DNA of 64,000 nucleotides, taken from the NCBI GenBank assembly GCA_039810245.1, contig JBDHWQ010000011.1, positions 41,485 through 105,484 on the forward strand. Reading direction: 5' to 3'. Shown here piece by piece: positions 1 to 8,700 of this stretch. The notes below the pieces were generated by a model that saw only the letters and a program-made list of their open reading frames with translations, had not been told where the DNA came from and ran no database searches. This DNA comes from CALDSL01 sp039810245 (lineage in GTDB: Bacteria > Chloroflexota > Anaerolineae > Anaerolineales > Anaerolineaceae). Positions within the stretch are counted from its first letter, which is position 1, and each line of letters opens with the position of its first letter. A program made the position numbers and the translations under genes.

Positions 1-533
1 AGCGTGCAGGCGTGGTCCAGCACGCGATCGCTGGCAGGTAGGGCCACGGCGCTCTCGCCGGGCGATGCCGGGCGGCCAAGCGGGGCGACGCTGCTATCGC
101 TCAACGGGTCGATCAGATCCAGCAAGTCTTCAGGGATGTAGGCATACTCCTGAGGCTCGCCAGCCAGCGCCAGGAAGGCCTTGCCGATCAGGGCGCGATA
201 CCACAGCACCTCGGCGGGGGTAGCGGGTTTCAGATCGGGGCGCTCGCGGTCGCGCCGCGCCGCGCCCATGGCGCGTACCTCGCCAAAGCGGCGGGTGAAC
301 ATGGCCCAGGGCATCACACCGTCGCTGTGCTGCAGTGCTTCCAACGCGGCATGGGCCTCGCCCGGCAGGCTTTCGATAATTTCGCTCACCAGAGAGCGGT
401 TGAGCAGCGCGTTCACCAGCAAGGGCAGCGCGGTATGCACGTCGGGGGCCACCAGGTCAATGCCCCACGCCCCGGCCACCATCTTGAGGAAGCCGAGATC
501 GTTGCCTTGCAGGGTGAGCTGGATGTCGGGCAT
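1..533 (-). CDS. N-terminal part of a large conserved Chloroflexota-type protein (partial)
   Basis: Reading the minus strand from an ATG at 533 gives an open frame of 177 codons that runs off the left edge. The protein begins MPDIQLTLQGNDLGFLKMVA, continues with alternating Leu/Ala-rich helices, and contains the phrases 'MPWAMFTRRFGEVRAMG' and 'ALIGKAFLALAGEPQEYAYI'. This style recalls the N-terminal region of long uncharacterised Chloroflexota proteins that are sometimes labelled helicase-associated (XPB/Ssl2-like). That link is from memory and weak; no helicase motif lies in the visible part. The plus-strand frames over the same bases are Arg/Ser-rich and look like shadows. The gene diverges from the DUF4388 cluster starting at 710. 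Confidence 0.6.
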   Translation of the reverse strand, partial: MPDIQLTLQGNDLGFLKMVAGAWGIDLVAPDVHTALPLLVNALLNRSLVSEIIESLPGEAHAALEALQHSDGVMPWAMFTRRFGEVRAMGAARRDRERPDLKPATPAEVLWYRALIGKAFLALAGEPQEYAYIPEDLLDLIDPLSDSSVAPLGRPASPGESAVALPASDRVLDHACT

Positions 534-635
534 AGGGGCGGGCTGCTTTCCGTCGCGTAGAGTGAGGTCTATTGTACCCGATTCGCGCCGGGTCAAAAAC
601 TAACCATTTGATAGGTGATCGTAAACTGCTGTCAA

Positions 636-665
636 TTGACGCTGGCTCTCTCCCGTAAGTATAAT
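636..665 (+). promoter_or_regulatory. Sigma-70-like promoter of the signalling cluster
   Basis: TTGACG at 636-641 and TATAAT at 660-665 are separated by 18 bases, which places transcription start near 672, about 38 bases before the ATG at 710. It lies in the divergent gap between the partial minus-strand gene and the first gene of the 13-kb cluster. The -10 box is a perfect match to consensus. Confidence 0.65.
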
Positions 666-709
666 CGTTTTACCGCACCCCCGCTTCATCCCGGCGCATC
701 GAGGCCCGC

Positions 710-1522
710 ATGGCATTAAAAGGCAATCTTCGCGATTTCACCGTCACCCAGCTTTTGAACCTGATCAACCTGGCGCGCAAGACCGGCACCCTGTTCATTG
801 AGGGGCCGCAGGCTGCCTGCGTCACTTTCCGCGATGGCAAGCTGGCTTTTGCCCAGATCGGGCAGGAAGATTGCAGCCTGGCGGCCATCCTGCAGCGAAA
901 TAACAAGATCTCGGCCGGGCAGTATAAGGCGCTCAAAAACCGCGCCGGCGGCATGACTGACAAAGAACTGGGCTTGCTGCTGATTAACGCCGGTTATCTC
1001 ACCCAGGAAGACATTCTCACCAGCCTGCAGCAGCATGCCACCGGGGTGGTGCGCCGCCTGTTCACGTGGGCCGAGGGCTTCTTTCGCTTCGAGCAGGATC
1101 GCCCAACCCCGGAAGATAAGATCGCGGTGCGGGTGGACCTGGAGAACCTGATTATCGAGGGCTCGCGCCAGTTGCGTGAGTGGGAGCACCTGCAAGAGGA
1201 AATTCCCTCGCTGGACGTGGCGCTCAAGTTCACTGACCGCCCGGGCACCAATATCCGCCACGTCAACCTGAGCGTGGAAGAGTGGCGCGTGGTGTCGTAC
1301 GTAAACCCCAAAAACAGCATCCGGCAGATTGCCAAAGCCGCCAAATTGAACGACCTGGAAATCCGGCGCGTGGTCTACAGCCTGCTGCAGGCCGGCCTGG
1401 TAGAAATGATCCGTTCTACGGCCACGCCGGCCGCGCCGCAGCGAGGTGTGATGGCGACTATGGAAAAAGACGAGCAGAAATCGCTGGTCAACCGCCTGAT
1501 CACTCGCATCCGGTCACTTTAA
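710..1522 (+). CDS. DUF4388 (PatA N-terminal-like) domain protein with C-terminal winged helix
   Basis: The 270-residue protein opens with 'MALKGNLRDFTVTQLLNLI' and 'KTGTLFIEG', the usual start of DUF4388, the domain shared with cyanobacterial PatA and gliding or signalling proteins. Residues 1 to about 150 form this domain, including the tail 'LFTWAEGFFRFEQ'. Residues about 185-245 look like a winged helix ('SIRQIAKAAKLNDLEIRRVVYSLLQAGLVEM'-type), similar in style to helices that accompany conservon GTPases. A GAGG ribosome site precedes the ATG. The next gene, a small GTPase, starts 15 bases after the stop, so the two are probably co-translated partners. The biochemical role is unknown; by family it is a cytoplasmic adaptor. 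The family call is firm, the function is not. Confidence 0.85.
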   Translation: MALKGNLRDFTVTQLLNLINLARKTGTLFIEGPQAACVTFRDGKLAFAQIGQEDCSLAAILQRNNKISAGQYKALKNRAGGMTDKELGLLLINAGYLTQEDILTSLQQHATGVVRRLFTWAEGFFRFEQDRPTPEDKIAVRVDLENLIIEGSRQLREWEHLQEEIPSLDVALKFTDRPGTNIRHVNLSVEEWRVVSYVNPKNSIRQIAKAAKLNDLEIRRVVYSLLQAGLVEMIRSTATPAAPQRGVMATMEKDEQKSLVNRLITRIRSL

Positions 1523-1537
1523 TCAAAGGACAGCATC

Positions 1538-2077
1538 ATGCAAACCGTCAAAATCGTCGTTACCGGTCCTTTCAGCGCAGGCAAGACGGCCTTTATCCGC
1601 ACCGTCAGCGAGATTGACGTGGTATCGACCGAGCGTAAGATTTCCGCTGAAGCGGAAAAGATCAAAGACACCACCACCGTGGCGATGGACTTTGGCCGCA
1701 TCACCGTGGACGATGAGCTGGTACTGTACCTGTTCGGCACGCCGGGGCAGAAGCGTTTCGACTTTATGTGGGAAATCCTATCGGAAGGTATGCTGGGCTT
1801 TATCGTGGTGATCGACAGCACCACCCCTGAGACCTTCCGCGAGGCGCGCAGCATTCTGGAGACTTTCCGCGCTTACGCGCCTACGCCCTATATCGTGGCG
1901 GCCAACAAGCAGGATAAAGATGACGCCTGGGACGTGGAAGATATGCGCCTGGCGCTGCGGCTGGCGCCCAACGTCAAGCTGCTGCCGTGTGTGGCCGCGG
2001 ACAAAGAATCGGTGAAAGCCATCCTGTTAGAGCTGCTATACAGCATCCTCGCGGAAATGGAGGCGGGCGCTTCCTGA
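1538..2077 (+). CDS. Conservon-type (CvnD-like) small GTPase
   Basis: The 179-residue protein is a P-loop GTPase: G1 'GPFSAGKT' (residues 8-15), a threonine-rich switch I in 'DTTTVAMDFGRI', switch II 'LFGTPGQKRFDFMWE' and the guanine-specificity motif 'NKQD'. The 'TTVAMDFGRI ... LYLFGTPGQ' wording is that of the Streptomyces conservon GTPase CvnD and related MglA-like proteins. In these, GTPG replaces the Ras DxxG aspartate, so intrinsic hydrolysis may be unusual and a partner may be needed. AAAGGA lies eight bases before the ATG. In conservons the GTPase works with a histidine kinase, a roadblock protein and a DUF742 protein. Here a DUF4388/winged-helix protein precedes it, and no roadblock protein is seen. 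Confidence 0.9.
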   Translation: MQTVKIVVTGPFSAGKTAFIRTVSEIDVVSTERKISAEAEKIKDTTTVAMDFGRITVDDELVLYLFGTPGQKRFDFMWEILSEGMLGFIVVIDSTTPETFREARSILETFRAYAPTPYIVAANKQDKDDAWDVEDMRLALRLAPNVKLLPCVAADKESVKAILLELLYSILAEMEAGAS

Positions 2078-2124
2078 TCGCCTGCGCGGGCAGGCGAAGG
2101 GGGAAAGGGCGGCCCGAACACACG

Positions 2125-2940
2125 GTGTCATCCATCACCACTGACCAGGGAATCTTGCATTATGAAGTCCACGGCCGCGGCAAACCGGTGATCTTGCTGC
2201 ACGGCTGGTTGGGCTCGTGGGGGTTATGGCAGGAAACCATGGCGTACCTGGGGCGCTCGTACCGCACCTACGCGCTGGATTTCTGGGGCTTTGGCGAATC
2301 GGGCACCAAGCGCAGCACCTACCGCGTGGCCGATTTCGTCAGCCTGGTAGACCAGTTCATGGAGCAACTCGGCATCATTTCCGCGCCGCTGGTGGGGCAC
2401 AGTATGGGCGGCACAGTCAGCCTGGCGGTGGCGCTGCGCTACCCGGAACGGGTGCGCAAGGTGGTGATCGTCGGCTCGCCCATCGTCGGTTCGTCGCTGG
2501 CGCTGCCGCTCAAGTTTGCCGGCTACCGCCCCATCGCCTTTGGGCTGTTCAATCTGTTCCCGGCCTTCCGCACGGTGATGCGCGCCGCCTCTCCCTTCAT
2601 CTGCTCGGCGCCGGGCTTTTCCGACATGATGGACCGCGACCTTTCGCGCACCACACTGGAGTCGTTTCTGCTCAGCATTGCCTCGCTGCGGCGCACCGAC
2701 CTGCGCCCCGAGCTGCACCGCATCCAGGTGCCCACTATGGGCATGTTTGGCGACTGCGACAATATCGTTCACCCGCGCCAGTGGCAGCCACTGAAAGAAG
2801 GCGTGCCCGGCGCGCGGATCGAGCGCTTCCCCAAGGCGGGGCATTTCATTATGCTGGATGAGCCGCCGCTGTTCCTGGAGCGATTAAAGGACTTTTTAGA
2901 TGATGGTATGCCGCAAGCGAGGGACAGGTATGGAGCCTAG
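2125..2940 (+). CDS. Alpha/beta hydrolase with intact catalytic triad
   Basis: The 271-residue protein has the full alpha/beta hydrolase set: oxyanion-side 'LLHGWLGSWG', nucleophile elbow 'VGHSMGGT' with the catalytic serine, acid 'GDCDNIVHP' and histidine 'KAGHFIMLDEP'. The nearest start with purine-rich DNA upstream (GGGGGAAAGG) is GTG 2125. An in-frame ATG at 1987 would overlap the GTPase gene by 90 bases and add a non-homologous tail, so I prefer GTG. The protein is closely related in layout to the hydrolase at 13080, which lacks the serine. Its stop overlaps the start of the next gene by nine bases, which implies one transcript. Substrate unknown; small-molecule esters or lactones are possible. 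Confidence 0.8.
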   Translation: MSSITTDQGILHYEVHGRGKPVILLHGWLGSWGLWQETMAYLGRSYRTYALDFWGFGESGTKRSTYRVADFVSLVDQFMEQLGIISAPLVGHSMGGTVSLAVALRYPERVRKVVIVGSPIVGSSLALPLKFAGYRPIAFGLFNLFPAFRTVMRAASPFICSAPGFSDMMDRDLSRTTLESFLLSIASLRRTDLRPELHRIQVPTMGMFGDCDNIVHPRQWQPLKEGVPGARIERFPKAGHFIMLDEPPLFLERLKDFLDDGMPQARDRYGA

Positions 2941-3514
2941 CTGTTCGAGCCAGATTGCGCAGATTATGATCGAAGGGATGCAGGAAGTCGTCGGCGCCGA
3001 CGATCTGCACGGCCTGTTCCAGCACAGCCCGGTGATGACCGCCGACCGGCCTACGTATAAAGACGTGTGCCAGTTCTCCGAAGCGGTGGAAGCCAGCTTT
3101 GGGCCGCGCGGCGGGCGCGGGGTGTTGTGCCGCTCGGGGCGCGCCGCGTTCAAGCGCTTCCTGCCCGGGCTGTGGCAGCAGCTTAACCTCACCAACCTGC
3201 AGTACCGCCTGATGCCCACCCCGGCGCGCATCAAGTTGGGGCTGCGCGCATTGGCCGCAGCTATGGCCGGCATGTATGACCAGGATATTACGGTTGAGGA
3301 TATGCACAGCCATTGGGTGTGGGTGATGAAGACCTGTCCGCACTGCTACGAGCGCGAAAGCCGCGGCCCGGTGTGTGACTTCGCCGTGGGCGTGCTGCAG
3401 GAGTTCTTCGCGTGGGCCAGCAGCGGTCGTTTTTACATGGTGGAAGAAGTGGAATGCATGGCGGCCGGCGGAACCTGCTGCCGGATTCAAATTCATAAGC
3501 AGCCCCTCGAGTAA
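2930..3514 (+). CDS. V4R-like (4-vinyl reductase type) ligand-binding protein
   Basis: The start at 2930 (MEPSCSSQIAQIM) overlaps the hydrolase stop. The 194-residue protein ends with 'VEEVECMAAGGTCCRIQIHK', which follows the V4R pattern E-x-x-C-x-x-x-G-x-x-x-C-x-F/I. It also has a cysteine group 'KTCPHCYE' and a later 'CDF'. V4R domains bind small hydrophobic or tetrapyrrole-like ligands, or metals, in signalling proteins and in photosynthesis-related reductases. The four or more clustered cysteines suggest a metal or redox site, which is inference. Its place inside a signalling operon argues for a sensor role. An alternative is a heme-NO-binding-like protein of the same fold. Confidence 0.65.
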   Translation: MEPSCSSQIAQIMIEGMQEVVGADDLHGLFQHSPVMTADRPTYKDVCQFSEAVEASFGPRGGRGVLCRSGRAAFKRFLPGLWQQLNLTNLQYRLMPTPARIKLGLRALAAAMAGMYDQDITVEDMHSHWVWVMKTCPHCYERESRGPVCDFAVGVLQEFFAWASSGRFYMVEEVECMAAGGTCCRIQIHKQPLE

Positions 3515-3519
3515 CCCGA

Positions 3520-4797
3520 ATGCTGAAGATCATCTTGCAATCCAGGCGCAGCATCCCGCCCTTCAATGAAGTGGCGCGGGATTTGCGCATCCAGAACAAA
3601 CCGCTCTGGCTGGCCCAGCGAGATGTGCTTGCCCCCTACACCCAGCGCGAGCTGGAACTGCCGCCCGGCGCGCGCCTGCCGCGCACGCAGGAGCCGGCAC
3701 TGGTGTACCGCGACAACCTGTATTTCGACGAATTTTACCTGAGCGAGTTTCTCAAACAGGCGCGCAAGCGCAGCCGCCCGTCGCGTGCGGCGTTCACGCT
3801 AAAAGACCCGGCCTTCCGCGAGCACGTCCTGCCGCTGTCGATGTCGTACACGCAGGAAGGCGAGTATTACCTGGCCGACCTGTGGTATTACCCCAATGGC
3901 CCCGAGCCGGTGGCCGAGCCGCTGGTGGTGGACCTGCTGGCGCGCGAGGTAGGTTACTACCACGTGCCCACCTACATGGCATCAGAAGGCGGCGACCTGA
4001 CCTACCAGGTGCCGCTGCGCAGCCTGATCGCCATCGACTCGTGGGTGCACATCTTCATCGCCGACATGGTGTTTGGCCTGTTTGGGCGGGGCGCGCGCTT
4101 TGAAGACCGCCTCGACCACGATCCGTTCTTCAAGCTGGGCGTGTTCGGCCGCGCGCTGTACGAAGGCCGCCAGGTGCTTGAATCGTCGGGGGTGGTACAG
4201 GTGGGCAAAGACTGCGTCATCGACCCTACCGCCATCATCCACGGGCCAACCAGCATCGGCAGCAATGTCACCATCGGCGCGGGCGTGGTGATCGAAAACT
4301 GCACCATTGGCGATAACGTCAACGTGTCGCAGGGCTGCAACCTGATGCTCTCGGTGGTGGGGGATGGCACGTTCCTGCCGTTCCGCGCCTCGCTGTTTAT
4401 GACCACCATCATGGATAACAGCATGGTGGCGCAGAACACCTGCCTGCAAATGTGCGTGGTGGGGCGCAATTCGTTCATCGGCGCGGGGAATACCTTCACC
4501 GATTTCAACCTGCTCTCCGCGCCGATCAAGGCGCGCGATGGGCAAGGCTGCTTGCGCGAATCCAACCGCCCGGTGCTGGGCGGCTGCGTGGGGCATAACT
4601 GCCGCATTGGCTCGGGGATGATTATCTATCCGGCGCGCACGGTCGAGTCAGACGTGATCCTGTTTGCCAGTAAAGAACGGCGCGTGATTGAGCGCGACGT
4701 GCATTTTGAGGAAAGTGACCACCACCGCGTACAGCAGGGCAACCTGCACCCGCGGCTGTATCCGCGCCCGGGTGAGATGGTGGCGGAAACCTGGTAA
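3520..4797 (+). CDS. Left-handed beta-helix (hexapeptide repeat) protein
   Basis: In this 425-residue protein, residues about 225-345 carry isoleucine-patch hexapeptides such as 'IDPTAIIHGPTSIGSNVTIG', 'IENCTIGDNVNVSQG' and 'RNSFIGAGNTFTDF', the signature of left-handed parallel beta-helix acyltransferase-like folds. The N-terminal 200 residues have no motif I recognise. 'LGGCVGHNCRIGSGMIIYPARTVESD' near the end matches the coil terminus seen in large sugar-nucleotide-associated beta-helix proteins. No nucleotidyltransferase signature is visible, so acyltransferase, scaffold or lipid-related roles are all open. The gene starts five bases after the V4R gene stops and is followed by the receiver gene 30 bases on. 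Confidence 0.75.
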   Translation: MLKIILQSRRSIPPFNEVARDLRIQNKPLWLAQRDVLAPYTQRELELPPGARLPRTQEPALVYRDNLYFDEFYLSEFLKQARKRSRPSRAAFTLKDPAFREHVLPLSMSYTQEGEYYLADLWYYPNGPEPVAEPLVVDLLAREVGYYHVPTYMASEGGDLTYQVPLRSLIAIDSWVHIFIADMVFGLFGRGARFEDRLDHDPFFKLGVFGRALYEGRQVLESSGVVQVGKDCVIDPTAIIHGPTSIGSNVTIGAGVVIENCTIGDNVNVSQGCNLMLSVVGDGTFLPFRASLFMTTIMDNSMVAQNTCLQMCVVGRNSFIGAGNTFTDFNLLSAPIKARDGQGCLRESNRPVLGGCVGHNCRIGSGMIIYPARTVESDVILFASKERRVIERDVHFEESDHHRVQQGNLHPRLYPRPGEMVAETW

Positions 4798-4827
4798 GAA
4801 GCTGGTATTGTAGAAGGAGAGGCTCGC

Positions 4828-5733
4828 ATGGGCAAAGCACGACTGCTGGTTGTAGAAGACGATTTCGACATTTCCAATATGCTCAAGATCTATTTTTCCG
4901 GGATGGGCTATGATGTGGACGTAGCCCCGCGCGGCGGTGATGCGCTGGAAAAGACGCGCCACGTGATGCCACACCTGATCGTGCTGGACATCATGCTGCC
5001 GGATATCAACGGTTACGATGTGTGCCGCTCGCTGCGCACCAACACGCGCACCAGTCACATCCCGGTGATCTTCCTCACCCAGAAGGACGAGCGCAGCGAC
5101 AAGCTGCAGGGCCTGGAGCTGGGCGCGGACGATTACATCACCAAGCCGTTTGATATTGATGAGCTCAAGCTGCGCGTGCAAAATGCCATCGCGCGCTCGG
5201 AGCGCGAGAGCCTCACCGACCCGCAGTCGGGTTTGCCCGCCGGGCGGCTGATTGAAGACCAACTGCGGCGCATGATCCGCCAGAAGGACTGGGCCTTTAT
5301 GGATGTGCGCGTCAACCACTTCGAGCCGTTCAAAGATGTATACGGCTTTATCGCCGCCAACGACGTGCTGCGCTTCACCAGCATGGTGCTGGGCGAGGTG
5401 GTGGATGAGTTTGGATCGCAGGATGACTTCATCGGCCATGCCGGCGGCGACAACTTTATCATCATCACCAAAGAAGCCTCTGCCTCGGCCATCCGCAGCC
5501 GGCTGAAGACGCGCTTTGACTGCGAAGTGGTAACTCACTACAACTTCATGGACCGCCAGCAGGGCTTTATCCTCTCGCCGGACGAGAGCGGCGCGATGCA
5601 GCAAACCCCGCTGATGACCCTGGCGGTAGGGGTGGTTTCCCCCTCAACCGACGTCTTCTCCGACATCCGCGAGATCACCGAGCTGGCGGCGGAATCGCGC
5701 CGCCGTGACGCAAGCGCCGCGTCGGCGCGCTAG
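4828..5733 (+). CDS. Response regulator with receiver and degenerate GGDEF-like domain
   Basis: The 301-residue protein has a typical receiver at residues 1-120: acidic pocket 'EDD', phospho-acceptor 'LIVLDIMLPD', 'T' in 'IFLTQKDE' and 'YITKPFD'. Residues about 128-285 follow the length and topology of a GGDEF domain ('LTDPQSGLPAGRLIEDQLRR', 'GHAGGDNFIII'), but the signature reads AGGDN rather than GG[DE]EF. The catalytic Glu/Phe context is therefore altered and diguanylate cyclase activity is doubtful. It may bind nucleotide or act as a protein-interaction domain. AAGGAGAG precedes the ATG. The giant kinase starts eight bases after the stop, so kinase and regulator are probably partners. Confidence 0.85.
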   Translation: MGKARLLVVEDDFDISNMLKIYFSGMGYDVDVAPRGGDALEKTRHVMPHLIVLDIMLPDINGYDVCRSLRTNTRTSHIPVIFLTQKDERSDKLQGLELGADDYITKPFDIDELKLRVQNAIARSERESLTDPQSGLPAGRLIEDQLRRMIRQKDWAFMDVRVNHFEPFKDVYGFIAANDVLRFTSMVLGEVVDEFGSQDDFIGHAGGDNFIIITKEASASAIRSRLKTRFDCEVVTHYNFMDRQQGFILSPDESGAMQQTPLMTLAVGVVSPSTDVFSDIREITELAAESRRRDASAASAR

Positions 5734-5741
5734 GCAGCCCC

Positions 5742-8700
5742 ATGCCCGCGCTTAACGCTCCCGGCATCGGCCTGCTGATTGCGCTGACCGGCCTGCTCAT
5801 CTGGCTGGCCGTGCGCTTTTTGCCGCGCAAACAGGCGGCCGTGGCCTCGAAACCCGCCCCGGTGGAGGCTGTGCTGAATTCTGTGCCGGACAGCAGCGAC
5901 GCGGTGCTGGTGATCGAAGCCGGGGGGCGGCCGCTGCTGGCCAATGCGCGCGCCCGCGAGCTGTTCCACCTCAAAGACGGCCAGCTTCCCAACCTGGAGC
6001 GCCTGGCGCGCAGCATTCGCCCGGCAGACCAGTTCCTCAACCTGTGCGCGTTTAACCACCAGGCCAACCTGGTGCTGGACGGCCGCCTGGTGGCAGGCAC
6101 ATCGTACCGGCTGGCGCTGCGGCCCAACCCGCTGGTGGTGGTCACCCTGCGCGACCCCGGCCTGACTGCCAGCCTGGCGACTGGCGCGGATGGACAGAAC
6201 CGCACCACGCTGCAAACCTTCGTCGATTTTTATCAGGCCATTGCTGCCAGCCTGGAGCTGGAAACAACCATCCAGACCATCCTCGAAAATATTGAGAAGC
6301 TCGTTCCCGCCGACTGGAAAGAGATCACCGTGTGGGATGCGGCCAGCGAAGGGCTGGCGCCCTACCGCATGTACAGCGGTGAAGACGGCTCAAACGGGCT
6401 GGAAGCCGCCGCACAGCGCTACCGCCTGGGCGAAGGGCTGGCCGGGCAGGTAGCGCAGGAGCGCAAGCCCGTGCTGGTCAGCGGGGATGGCGAGACGGGG
6501 TATACCCTGGCCGGCGCGCCAGACGCGCCGCGCTCACTGCTGGGCATGCCGCTGCTCATCGGGCAGGATCTGATTGGCACGCTGACGCTGGGCTCGATGA
6601 CGCCTGGCGCGTTCCGCAGCGAAGACCTGGAAGTGATTAAGATGCTGGGCGGGCAGGCGGCTGTGGCGCTGCACAATGCGCAGCGCTATGAAGCCGAGCA
6701 GCGCCGCACCGCCGAGTTGAGCGGGTTGGCGCAGCTTTCGCAGGCATTTGGCTCAGCACGCGACCCAAAGGTGCTGTTTGACCGCCTGGTGCAGTCGATT
6801 TTGCCGCTGGTGCGCGTGGAGCAGCTTGGTTTCCTGTTATACAACGAAGCCTCGCGCACGCTGGAAGCCCAACCGCCGTTCTATGGGCTGCCGGAGCAGT
6901 TTTTGGAGATGTACCGCATCGCCGTGCCGCCCAACAGCGCCCTGGAAACCGCGCTGATGGAGCAGGACGTTCTGCTGACCGAAAATGCCGCCGAAGACCC
7001 GGCCTGGGAAGCCCTGGGGCTGGGCCCGGTGGCGCGCGGCGCAAGCCTGCGTGAGACAGTGCTGGTCCCCCTGGCATCCGGCGGGCGCATGCTGGGTTAT
7101 TTACAGGCATCCAACCACGCGCGGCGCAGCGCTGGCTTTACCCAGGATGAGCTTCACCTGCTGGTGATTGTGGCCAACCAGGCCGCCCCGGTGATCGATA
7201 ACTTCACCCTGATCCAGCAGTCGCGCCAGCGCGCGCAGCGCGCCGAAGCGCTGCGGCGCATCGCCAGCCTGGCCAGCTCGGCCGCCAACCTGGATGAAAT
7301 CCTCAAGATTTCTCTGCAGGAGTTGTGCCGCCTGCTGCAGGCTGATGTGGCCGCTATTTTCCTCAACCACCAGAGCAGCGGCGAGCTGCGCTTCCGGCCC
7401 GAGTCGATGTTTGGCGCGTTGGAGCCGCTGCCCGAAAGCATGGGCCGCCTGCGCGAAGACGACCCGCAGTACCATTTCACCGTCACTGGCAGCCAGCGCG
7501 CGCTGTTCACCGGCAGCCTGACCGAGGAAAGCGCGGTGATCCCCTTCTACCAGGGCATCCAGGTGTTCTGGAATATTGAGGCCGTGGTGATTGCGCCACT
7601 GGTGGTGCGCGATGAAGGCATTGGCGAGTTGTGGATTGCCGCGCGCCAGCCCTACGCATTTGACAAGGGCAGCCTGCAGCTTGCGGCCACCGCCGCCGGT
7701 CAGCTTGCCGGGGTGGTGGAGCAGTCGTTCCTGGCGGCACAGACTGATGAAAACCTGCACCGCCGCGTGCAGCAGCTTGGCGCGCTGACGCGCATCAACC
7801 GCGAATTGAGCAGCTCGCTGGATATGCAGTATCTGATGCAGATGGTGTACGACGAAGCCCTGCAGACCACCGGCGCGGGCTGCGGCGCGATCTTCCTGTT
7901 CGACACCGAGCATCCCACGCCGGGCGGGCCGCGCACGCGCTTTGCCCTGGGTGAAGAAACCGGCCGCGATCTGACCGCATTTGAGCAGCGCGTGCTGGAA
8001 AAAGGCGTGCCGGTCAATATTGCCAGCACCGCGCGCAGCGAGTATGCGGTGCACGAAGGCGTGGGCTCGGCGCTGCTGATCCCATTTACCTATCATGGCC
8101 GCCCGGTGGGGCTGATGGCACTGCACGCCGCTCAGCCCGGCGGGTTCGACGCGATTGCCGCCGAGATCGCTCAATCGTTGGCAGTGCAGGCGGCGGTGGT
8201 ACTGGGCAGCGCCATGCAGCAGGATGAGCAGGCCCAGCAGGGCGCGGCGCTGCAGCGCGAGACCGAAACCCTGACGCGCCTGTTTGAAATTTCGCGCTCG
8301 CTGCACCCCGAGCAGCCGCTGCCGCGCGTGCTGGAAGCCGTGGCCCAGGCGATCCGCTCCGCCACGCCGTTCCAGGTGGTGGTGATCAGCACCTACGACG
8401 CGGAAACGCGCCGCCTGGTACGCGCGCACGCCGAAGGCGCCAGCCCCGATGCCTGGGCGCAGCTGCAGGCCAACCGCCCGTCGTGGGAAGCCGTCAGCGC
8501 GATGCTGCAAGCCGAATACCGCATTGGCTCGGTGTATTACATCCCCGCCGACCGCCGCCCGCAGCTCCCAGCCGAAGTGCATACCGTCACCGTGCTGCCG
8601 GAGAGCGCCGGTGAGCAGGGCGATGCCTGGAACGCGCGCGATCTGCTATTTGTACCGCTGCTGGATCACGACGGCGCGCCGCTGGGATTGATCAGCGTAG

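Noticed and set aside
1987..2124. Longer start for the first hydrolase at ATG 1987
   Set aside because: It would overlap the GTPase gene by 90 bases and add a tail without similarity to hydrolases; GTG 2125 lies at the start of the conserved fold.
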